64,000 nucleotides of DNA from Geobacter sp. UBA5735 (GTDB lineage: Bacteria > Desulfobacterota > Desulfuromonadia > Geobacterales > Geobacteraceae), in NCBI GenBank assembly GCA_002419385.1, contig DIFZ01000011.1, positions 2,062-66,061 of the forward strand, written 5' to 3'. The notes under the pieces were generated by a model that made no database searches, was not told the DNA's origin, and saw nothing but the letters and a program-made list of their open reading frames with translations. Each line of letters opens with the position of its first letter. Within the stretch, counting starts at the first letter, position 1. The position numbers were made by a program, and so were the translations under genes. Shown piece by piece: positions 26,276 through 32,647 of this stretch.

Positions 26276-27559
26276 ATGCGAATTTCACGGAAACTGCTGT
26301 TTCAATCGGCCTTCATCATGCTGTCGGTGGTGCTGTTGCCCGCGGCTCTCACTGCCGGTGGCCTGACTCTGTATGAAGCCGCCACCCCCGATGTCGGCTA
26401 TGCCTCTGCCGGTTATGCGGCCAGGGCCAATGACCCGGGTACGCTGCTCACCAACCCGGCCGGCATGACCCGTCTGAAGGGCTCGCAGCTCCAGGTAGGC
26501 GCTCAGCTTCTCTATGGGGATGTGAATTTCAGGTCTGAAGCAGGGACCACGGTCAATGGCAACGACGGCGGCAACGGGCTTGGGCTTTTGCCTGCCCTGA
26601 GCACTTTCGGGACCTATCAAGTCAACCCCGACCTGACCATCGGAGTCGGCATATTCTCCAATTTCGGGCTCGGGCTTTGGTATGACGAGGACTGGGTGGG
26701 ACGTTATTACGTGAAGAACGCCATCCTGATGGGGCTCTCCGTCATGCCGGCGGCCGCCTACCGCTTTACCGATCAGATCTCGGTCGGTGTCGGTGTCAAC
26801 CTGATGTACGGCTATCTCCGGGAGACGGTTGCCATCAACAATATCGATCCAGGGCTTGGCGACGGCCAGCTGAAAATCAAGGACAGTACCTTTGGTATCG
26901 GGGCAACCGTGGGCGTCCTCTATGAGCTCTCGGCAGGGACCCGGTTCGGTGTCACCTATACCACTCCCATCAAGCTCAGATTTTCCGACAGGCCGGAATT
27001 CTCCTCTACAGGACCTGGCATCTCTAACATTCTGACCACCAGGGGGCTGAATTCCGCCACGCTCGATCTCGGCATGACGGTGCCGCAGGCAGTGATGGTG
27101 AGTTTTTACCATGAGTTTAACGACACCTGGGCGCTTCTCGGCAATTTCGGCTGGCAGAACTGGTCCGAGTTCGGCAAACTCGATGTCTCACTCTCCTCAG
27201 ATGCCAACCCGGATTTGACCACCGACCTCAAGTACAAGGACACCTGGCACGGCGCCCTTGGCGCCCAGTACCGGCTCTCGGAACCCTGGCTGATTACCGG
27301 AGGGGTTGCCTACGACAGCAGCATGCTCGATGACTCCAACCGGTCGCCTGCACTGCCTCTCGGTTGGGCATGGCGTTTTGCCCTTGGCACCCAGTACGAT
27401 CTGAGAAAGGACCTTTGCCTGGGGTTCGCCTATGAGTATGTCTATGGCGGAAGTCCCAACATCAACGTCAGCCGCGGGCCCTTGGCCGGTACTGTTGTCG
27501 GGGAATACCCGGATATGTCGATTCAGTATGTTACCGCTACCATAAACTGGAAATTCTGA
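26276..27559 (+). CDS. FadL/OmpP1-family outer-membrane transporter
   Basis: The start at 26276 has CCGGAGGGA just upstream. The product has 427 residues. A signal (FIMLSVVLLPAALTAGG) precedes the FadL hallmark NPAGMTRLKGSQLQVG (Asn-Pro-Ala near the N-terminus), GLYEAATPDVGYASAGYAARAND-like plug residues, many beta strands, GVTYTTPIKLRFSD and a C-terminal Phe (TATINWKF). FadL-type barrels carry hydrophobic compounds such as fatty acids and aromatics across the outer membrane. It is the last gene of the island, before repeat copy B, and would suit uptake of hydrophobic sulfate esters or their products. Confidence 0.92.
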   Translation: MRISRKLLFQSAFIMLSVVLLPAALTAGGLTLYEAATPDVGYASAGYAARANDPGTLLTNPAGMTRLKGSQLQVGAQLLYGDVNFRSEAGTTVNGNDGGNGLGLLPALSTFGTYQVNPDLTIGVGIFSNFGLGLWYDEDWVGRYYVKNAILMGLSVMPAAAYRFTDQISVGVGVNLMYGYLRETVAINNIDPGLGDGQLKIKDSTFGIGATVGVLYELSAGTRFGVTYTTPIKLRFSDRPEFSSTGPGISNILTTRGLNSATLDLGMTVPQAVMVSFYHEFNDTWALLGNFGWQNWSEFGKLDVSLSSDANPDLTTDLKYKDTWHGALGAQYRLSEPWLITGGVAYDSSMLDDSNRSPALPLGWAWRFALGTQYDLRKDLCLGFAYEYVYGGSPNINVSRGPLAGTVVGEYPDMSIQYVTATINWKF

Positions 27560-27605
27560 GAAGGGTTTCTGTTTGAGGAATGCTATTCAAGATTGTGGTC
27601 AAAAA

Positions 27606-27665
27606 ATTCCCGGATGAAAAAACTCGCATCATCCTCCGTTACGAAAAGGGCGAAATATCGTTCTG
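27606..27665 (+). pseudogene. Remnant of the 3' end of the sigma-54 activator gene
   Basis: ATTCCCGGATGAAAAAACTC aligns with the last Fis-helix codons of the activator (SRMKKLG), then loses one base and goes out of frame, yet remains alignable to the stop region. No AAA+ or GAF sequence precedes it. It marks the edge of the duplicated segment. Confidence 0.75.
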
Positions 27666-27680
27666 AAGCCGATATTTCGT
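27650..27680. promoter_or_regulatory. Paired CGAnATnTCG dyads (operator or enhancer 3)
   Basis: GCGAAATATCGT and CCGATATTTCGT are 7 bp apart. Compared with copy A the middle bases have changed together (GAGATATC to GAAATATC, ATATCT to ATATTT), so the outer CGA/TCG and central AT stay intact. The centre lies 103 bp upstream of the promoter-like element. Confidence 0.62.
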
Positions 27681-27767
27681 CCGTTTCACTATCCCCCCCT
27701 GCTTTTCTTTCCCCTTTAAATCCTTTAATTCCAGCTGGATACCTTCTTTTGGCCGGTACTGTTCTGA

Positions 27768-27786
27768 TTGGCACGAAACTCGGATA
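27768..27786 (+). promoter_or_regulatory. Promoter-like 19-mer before the second ABM gene
   Basis: TTGGCACGAAACTCGGATA differs from copy A at one position, whereas the neighbouring intergenic bases differ more. The distance to the atg (27798) is the same as in copy A. Confidence 0.45.
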
Positions 27787-27797
27787 CCTTTTCAGGT

Positions 27798-28136
27798 ATG
27801 AGAATACTCTCAATCGTACAAATTGTTCCAATAGCCGAAAAACGCGCCGAGATTCTGCAAATCCTTTCTTCCATCAAGGAGCCGGTCCAGGCGATACCTG
27901 ACTGTCTCGACTGTCGTATCTGCCAGGAAGAATCGGATGAGGGGATGATTGTCTACCTGGAGCAGTGGCGGACCTGGGAAGCCTTCATGCGGCACCTTCG
28001 CTCGGAAACCTATGCAAAAATCCTTGAGGCGATCGAACTGTCCCGTGAAATGCCCAGTGTGACGTATTTCGAGGTCTCCTCGATAAAAGGAATGGATCTG
28101 CTCAATGCGGTACGAGGTGAAAAGGTGCGTGATTGA
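27798..28136 (+). CDS. Small ABM-fold protein, copy 2
   Basis: The product has 112 residues and is nearly the same as the 11252 product. The differences cluster in the first 15 residues (SIVQIVPIAEK instead of AIVQISPLPEK) and a short loop, while residues from WEAFMRHLRSETYAKIL onward are almost identical. That pattern suggests selection on the protein or gene conversion. The role is unknown. It is followed by the DUF3313 lipoprotein and Mla genes, from which it is separated by 80 bp. Confidence 0.85.
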   Translation: MRILSIVQIVPIAEKRAEILQILSSIKEPVQAIPDCLDCRICQEESDEGMIVYLEQWRTWEAFMRHLRSETYAKILEAIELSREMPSVTYFEVSSIKGMDLLNAVRGEKVRD

Positions 28137-28216
28137 GGAAGCCCGCTGCTGCGGGAGGCGAAGTTGGTGAAAGCATTTGCCGATCACGAACCCTACAAAA
28201 AAAGGAGGAACCATCA

Positions 28217-28915
28217 ATGGAAAAAAGAAACTCGTTAGTGAAGGGCTTGCTGCTCTTCGTCGGTACGGTGATGCTGAGTGCCTGCGGTGCCAGCTACCAG
28301 GCGCGCAGCATGGATGTGCAGCCATCGACACTGGTCGACCAGACGGTTCTGCAGAAAGGTGGGGACGATCAGGCGCTCTACCGGTATGTGAATCCGGATG
28401 TGAAGATTAGCGACTACACCAAGATCATCATCGATCCGGTCTTGATCGTCAAGGATGCCGAACTCGACGCGAAAGAGCGGGAAAACTACCAGAAGCTTGC
28501 CAATAATGCCCTGGTCTACCTGAACCAGGAACTTGGGCAGGACTACCAGATCGTGACCAGCCCCGAAGCGGCCACCATGCGGATCCAGTTTGCCATTATC
28601 GATGCCGACACTTCAAAGCCGGCCCGCAATGTCTTGTCGTCCGTCTCACCAATCGGCATCGGCATGAATCTCGTCAAGTATGGCGCCACCGGCAAACAGT
28701 CCGGAGTCGGTGAAATCTCCGCCGAGATAAAGGTTACCGACGCCATGAGCGGGATGCTGATTGGCGCTGCAATAGACAAGCGTGTTGGCGGAAAGAGCCC
28801 AAAGGGGATCGTGGATACCTGGTACAATGCCGACCAGGCTCTGCTGTACTGGGCAAAACAGGTTCGGTATGTCATGTGCAACCATCGGGGCGGGTCCAAC
28901 TGCGTCAAGCCGTAA
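28217..28915 (+). CDS. DUF3313 family lipoprotein, second copy
   Basis: The atg follows AAAGGAGGAA. The product has 232 residues and a lipoprotein signal with TVMLSACG (Cys23). The DUF3313 features are DYTKIIIDPVLIVKD, LNQELGQDYQIVTSPEAATMRIQ, a Gly-rich SPIGIGMNLVKYGATG and the terminal WAKQVRYVMC. It stands just before the Mla-type transporter genes, suggesting an envelope role, but its function is unknown. Confidence 0.82.
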   Translation: MEKRNSLVKGLLLFVGTVMLSACGASYQARSMDVQPSTLVDQTVLQKGGDDQALYRYVNPDVKISDYTKIIIDPVLIVKDAELDAKERENYQKLANNALVYLNQELGQDYQIVTSPEAATMRIQFAIIDADTSKPARNVLSSVSPIGIGMNLVKYGATGKQSGVGEISAEIKVTDAMSGMLIGAAIDKRVGGKSPKGIVDTWYNADQALLYWAKQVRYVMCNHRGGSNCVKP

Positions 28916-28948
28916 CCGGCTGGTGCGAGGTATCTGAAAGAGGTGCTC

Positions 28949-30079
28949 ATGGCGTTGCCGGAGCTGCATCTTGAGAAAACCGGGGACGAAAGCGTCCGGA
29001 TTGTCCTGAAGGGGGAGTGGAAGCTGCCAAACAGCCTCCCTTCCCCGCAGGCATTGGATGATATGCTTTCAGCCGCTCCGGAGAGTAACCGTCTGGCTTT
29101 CGAGACGAGAGAGCTTGAAGGCTGGGACAGCGGTCTGCTGATATTTCTGCTCTCGGTCGTGGACCTCTGCAACCGCAAGAACATTGCCATCTCCAGGGAC
29201 GGCTTGCCCCCCGGCGTCAACCGGCTCTTTACCCTGGCCACCGCGGTACCCGAGCGGCAGGGGGCCCGGAGGGGTGCCGTTCACGTCCCGTTTCTCGAAC
29301 GGGTCGGTTCCTCAGCCATTGATTTCTGGCGGTCCCTGCTGGAAATGGTTGCCTTCATAGGTGAGACGTTCAGCTCTTTTGTCCGCCTTTTCACCGGCAG
29401 GGCACGCTTCCGGGGCTCCGATATGCTGATCATCCTCCAGGAATGCAGCGCTGACGCACTCCCAATTGTTTCCCTCATCAGCCTCCTGGTCGGACTCATC
29501 CTGGCTTTCGTCGGGGCAATACAGCTGAAGATGTTCGGTGCACAGATCTACGTCGCAGACCTGGTAGGGATCGGCATGGTGCGGGCCATGGGAGCAATCA
29601 TGACCGGCATCATCCTGGCCGGCCGGACCGGGGCTTCTTTTGCCGCCAGTATCGGCACCATGCAGGTCAACGAGGAGATCGATGCCCTGCAGACCACCGG
29701 TGTCTCTCCGATGGATTTCCTGGTTCTCCCTCGCGTACTCGCACTGTCGATCATGATGCCGCTTCTCACCATTTACGCAGACCTGATGGGAATTCTGGGC
29801 GGTCTCATTGTCGGCGTGTTCGGCCTTGACCTGAGTGTTATGGAGTATTACCAGGAAACGAAAAAAGCCATCGGACTCACCAACGTCTGGATCGGGCTGT
29901 TTTCCGGATTCGTCTACGGTGTCCTGGTGGCCATGGCCGGATGTATGCGCGGGATGCAATGCGGTCGCAGCGCTTCGGCGGTTGGGGACGCCACCACTTC
30001 TGCTGTTGTCACCAGCATCGTCAGCATCGTTGTGGCAACGGCTATCATCACGGTGCTCTGCAACATCCTGGGGATATGA
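28949..30079 (+). CDS. mlaE: MlaE-type lipid ABC transporter permease with STAS-like N-terminus
   Basis: The product has 376 residues. The atg at 28949 has GAGG 6 nt upstream; a gtg 6 bp earlier is possible. Residues 1-95 look like a STAS domain (LEKTGDESVRIVLKGEWKLPN and ELEGWDSGLLIFLLSVVDLC), equivalent to a fused MlaB. The MlaE permease fills about 130-376, with VSLISLLVGLILAFVGAIQL, VGIGMVRAMGAIMTGIILAGRTGASFAA and VNEEIDALQTTGVSPMDFLVLPR. It would move phospholipids between inner and outer membranes with the ATPase and MCE protein encoded next. It lies in an operon, ending 3 bp before the ATPase start. Confidence 0.93.
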   Translation: MALPELHLEKTGDESVRIVLKGEWKLPNSLPSPQALDDMLSAAPESNRLAFETRELEGWDSGLLIFLLSVVDLCNRKNIAISRDGLPPGVNRLFTLATAVPERQGARRGAVHVPFLERVGSSAIDFWRSLLEMVAFIGETFSSFVRLFTGRARFRGSDMLIILQECSADALPIVSLISLLVGLILAFVGAIQLKMFGAQIYVADLVGIGMVRAMGAIMTGIILAGRTGASFAASIGTMQVNEEIDALQTTGVSPMDFLVLPRVLALSIMMPLLTIYADLMGILGGLIVGVFGLDLSVMEYYQETKKAIGLTNVWIGLFSGFVYGVLVAMAGCMRGMQCGRSASAVGDATTSAVVTSIVSIVVATAIITVLCNILGI

Positions 30080-30082
30080 TCT

Positions 30083-30883
30083 ATGAGCACGGAACCTCAC
30101 ATCATCGTTGAAGGCCTGACCATGGCTTACGGCAGCTTCGTGCTGCAGCGCGACCTCACCTTTACGGTTAATCGGGGAGACGTCTTCATCATCATGGGCG
30201 GCAGCGGCTGCGGCAAGAGCACCCTGATGAGGCATCTCGTCGGGCTCAAAGAGCCGGCAAAGGGCAGGGTGCTCTATGGAACCACCAGCTTCTGGGAGGC
30301 TGAGCCAGACGAGCGTGACCGGATGTTGCGCGGCTTCGGGGTCATGTACCAGAGCGGGGCGCTGTGGAGTTCCCTGACACTGGCCGAGAACATCGCCCTG
30401 TCGCTGGAACTCTATACCGGGCTGAAAGCGGCACAGATCAGGGAAATCGCCTCACTGAAGCTGGCGCTGGTGGGACTGGCCGGATTCGAGGACTACTACC
30501 CTTCGGAGATCAGCGGCGGGATGAAGAAGCGGGCAGGGATTGCCCGGGCCATGGCGCTCGATCCGGAGATCCTGTTCTTCGACGAGCCGTCGGCAGGTCT
30601 CGATCCGGTAAGCGCGCGACTGCTTGACGACCTGATCATCGAGCTGAAGGAGAGCCTGGGCACCACGATCGTGGTGGTAACCCATGAGCTGGCAAGCATC
30701 TTCGCCATCGGGAACAATTCCGTCTTCATCGACCAGACGGAGAAGACCATGATCGCCACGGGACATCCCAAGAGACTGCTGGAGGAGTGCGAACATCCCA
30801 CGGTCCGGAACTTCCTGACCCGTGGCGAGGCCAAGGCGGAAGCGAAGCCCGGCGAAAATCCGGCGCCCTGTTTTCTGGCATGA
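30083..30883 (+). CDS. mlaF: MlaF-type ABC transporter ATPase
   Basis: The product has 266 residues. It has Walker A GGSGCGKSTLMRHLVG (about 44-59), the Q-loop MYQSGALWSSLTLAENI, the ABC signature EISGGMKKRAGIARAMALDP, Walker B ILFFDEPSAGLDP and the switch His in VVVTHELASIFAIG. The Gly-Ala-Leu run after the Q-loop and the GGMKKR signature are typical of the MlaF subfamily. It drives phospholipid transport with the adjacent permease. The start overlaps no gene, and the ribosome site is weak, suggesting translational coupling to the permease. Confidence 0.94.
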   Translation: MSTEPHIIVEGLTMAYGSFVLQRDLTFTVNRGDVFIIMGGSGCGKSTLMRHLVGLKEPAKGRVLYGTTSFWEAEPDERDRMLRGFGVMYQSGALWSSLTLAENIALSLELYTGLKAAQIREIASLKLALVGLAGFEDYYPSEISGGMKKRAGIARAMALDPEILFFDEPSAGLDPVSARLLDDLIIELKESLGTTIVVVTHELASIFAIGNNSVFIDQTEKTMIATGHPKRLLEECEHPTVRNFLTRGEAKAEAKPGENPAPCFLA

Positions 30884-30900
30884 GGGCATAGTACTAGTGA

Positions 30901-30924
30901 AGCTAGCCACTAGCCGCTAGCCAC
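30901..30924 (+). repeat. Short CTAGCC-type tandem repeat
   Basis: Three imperfect copies of a heptamer (CTAGCCA, CTAGCCG, CTAGCCA) lie between the ATPase and MCE genes. It also contains overlapping GCTAGC palindromes. Its role is unknown. Confidence 0.55.
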
Positions 30925-30942
30925 CATTTGAGGGGGACATCC

Positions 30943-31932
30943 ATGGCTACACCGGCAAGCAAGACACTGATCGGCGCCTTCGTACTGGGGGCGGTGGCCC
31001 TCGTTGCGATAGCCGTTGCGCTCTTCGGGTCGGGAAAATTCCTTTCCGAACGTCCACGGTTCGTGATGTATTTCCCCGGGTCGGTCAACGGCCTCGAGAT
31101 CGGTTCGCCCGTGCAATTTCGCGGTGTGAAAATTGGCCAGGTGACCGAAATTTCCGCCGTGCTCGACAAGGACCTGTCCGTTGTGATCCCGGTGTACGTG
31201 GAGTATGAACCCGATAGCCTGGCCGTACCTGACGAACTGAAAAAAATGATTGAAGGTCGGCGCTACCCGTTTATCCACCGGCTGATCGCCAAGGGTCTCA
31301 AGGCCCAGCTCAGGATGAAGAGCCTGATTACCGGCCAGCTCTATGTGGCCCTGGACTTCTTCCCCGACAAACCGCTCAAGCTTGTTGGTATCGACAAGCG
31401 GACTCCCGAGATACCCACCATACCCTCCACCTCCGAAGTTCTCATGGAGACCCTGGAAAAAATCCCCCTTGAAGAGATTGCCAATAACCTCCTCAAAGTG
31501 ACCGAGGGTGTCGAGAGGATAGTAAACTCCCCGGAAATGAAGGGGAGCATGAAAAACCTTGATGCGAGCCTCCAGCAACTGGCTGTGCTCATACGAGATA
31601 TCGATGTGGAAGTGAAGCCTACCTTGACTGCCGCCCGCAACACATTTGTCCAGGCCGGGAAGACCTTGGCTTTCAACGATGGGAAGCCCGGAGAGGTGGC
31701 CGAGAATCTCAACAACACACTGAAAAAGGCCGACGCCACCCTGGAAGAGATGAGGCTTGCCATCACCACCTACGAAAAGCTCGCCGACCGGAACATGAAC
31801 CTCGGCTACGACGCGGGCAAGACTCTGCAGGAAATCCAAGGGGCGGCACAGTCGATCCGTTCGCTCACCGATTACCTGGAACGCCATCCTGAAGCCCTCC
31901 TGAAGGGTAAGCAGCCGGCGAAGGGGGAATAA
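30943..31932 (+). CDS. mlaD: MlaD-type MCE substrate-binding protein
   Basis: The product has 329 residues with one N-terminal membrane helix (TLIGAFVLGAVALVAIAVALFG). The MCE domain follows at about 38-120, with FPGSVNGLEIGSPVQFRGVKIGQVTEI and later GLKAQLRMKSLITGQLYVALDF. A long helical C-terminal region (about 170-310) has repeating amphipathic segments with ATLEEMRLAITTYEKL. MCE proteins form periplasmic hexamers carrying lipid across the envelope. GAGGGGGAC lies before the atg. Confidence 0.93.
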   Translation: MATPASKTLIGAFVLGAVALVAIAVALFGSGKFLSERPRFVMYFPGSVNGLEIGSPVQFRGVKIGQVTEISAVLDKDLSVVIPVYVEYEPDSLAVPDELKKMIEGRRYPFIHRLIAKGLKAQLRMKSLITGQLYVALDFFPDKPLKLVGIDKRTPEIPTIPSTSEVLMETLEKIPLEEIANNLLKVTEGVERIVNSPEMKGSMKNLDASLQQLAVLIRDIDVEVKPTLTAARNTFVQAGKTLAFNDGKPGEVAENLNNTLKKADATLEEMRLAITTYEKLADRNMNLGYDAGKTLQEIQGAAQSIRSLTDYLERHPEALLKGKQPAKGE

Positions 31933-31933
31933 C

Positions 31934-32581
31934 ATGAACAGGAGAAACCGCATCGTCTGTCTGTTTGGTGCCGTCGCAATGAGTATCGTGCTTGGCGGCT
32001 GTTTCGGGACCAGCCCCAGTTCCCGCTTCTACACCCTTACCCCGAACGAAAGCCGCGGTGTTTCTGCCGCTGAAGGTGTGGAGGTGATTGTGAGGGTCGG
32101 CCCGGTCAGCATCCCGTCATATCTCGACCGGCGGCAGATTGTAACCCGCAACGGTCGAAATCAGATTGAAATTGCCGAATACCAACGCTGGGGGGGACCC
32201 TTCGATGATGAGATCACCCGGCTTCTGGTGAACAATCTCTCCGGGAGTCTGGCAACCAGGGGCATTTCCGTGATGCCGTGGAGGTCCGTCACCATGGCTG
32301 ATGTCGCGACAATATATCGCATCCCGGTCAACATTGACCGGTTTGACGGTGTGACCGGCGAGAGCGTTGTGCTGAGCGCTTTGTGGGCAGTAATCTCGAT
32401 AAAGGATAAGCAGGAAAATGTGCTTGTTGCACGGCAGTCAATGATCAGCGAAGCGGTGGACGGGAAGGGCTACGATGCCCTGGTGGCGGCGATGGGACGA
32501 GCGGTGGAAAGGCTCGGGAATGAAATTGCCGAAAGTTTCACTTCATTGGATGAGCAGAAAAAAACTATTCCCGAACGGTAA
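31934..32581 (+). CDS. PqiC-like ABC-transport auxiliary lipoprotein
   Basis: The product has 215 residues with the lipoprotein signal VLGGCFG (Cys23), then SSRFYTLTPNE, VIVRVGPVSIPSYLDRRQIVTR and IEIAEYQRWGGPFDDEITRLL. These are typical of the DUF330/PqiC family that works with MCE-type transporters. The atg begins 2 bp after the MCE stop, so the four genes form one transport unit. No MlaC-like periplasmic shuttle gene follows, so this lipoprotein may take that outer role. Confidence 0.9.
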   Translation: MNRRNRIVCLFGAVAMSIVLGGCFGTSPSSRFYTLTPNESRGVSAAEGVEVIVRVGPVSIPSYLDRRQIVTRNGRNQIEIAEYQRWGGPFDDEITRLLVNNLSGSLATRGISVMPWRSVTMADVATIYRIPVNIDRFDGVTGESVVLSALWAVISIKDKQENVLVARQSMISEAVDGKGYDALVAAMGRAVERLGNEIAESFTSLDEQKKTIPER

Positions 32582-32647
32582 ACGGCTGGCGGTTGGCGCA
32601 AGCGAGAAGAGCAGAAAGATGCAGATGACCTCAAGGGTGCCGAGTGT

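Larger units (their letters stand above)
27606..28143 (+). repeat. Direct repeat copy B bracketing the sulfatase island
   Basis: About 540 bp, the partner of 11059-11598 at an offset of 16,545-16,547 bp in the same orientation. It carries the activator remnant, paired dyads, the promoter-like 19-mer and the second ABM gene, and ends at the same GATTGAGGAAGCC. After it the sequences diverge completely. Confidence 0.85.

Noticed and set aside
32305..32325. Single ATATATCGC dyad-like string in the PqiC-like gene
   Set aside because: It is inside coding sequence, lacks the paired partner at 19 bp and does not fit CGAnATnTCG fully.
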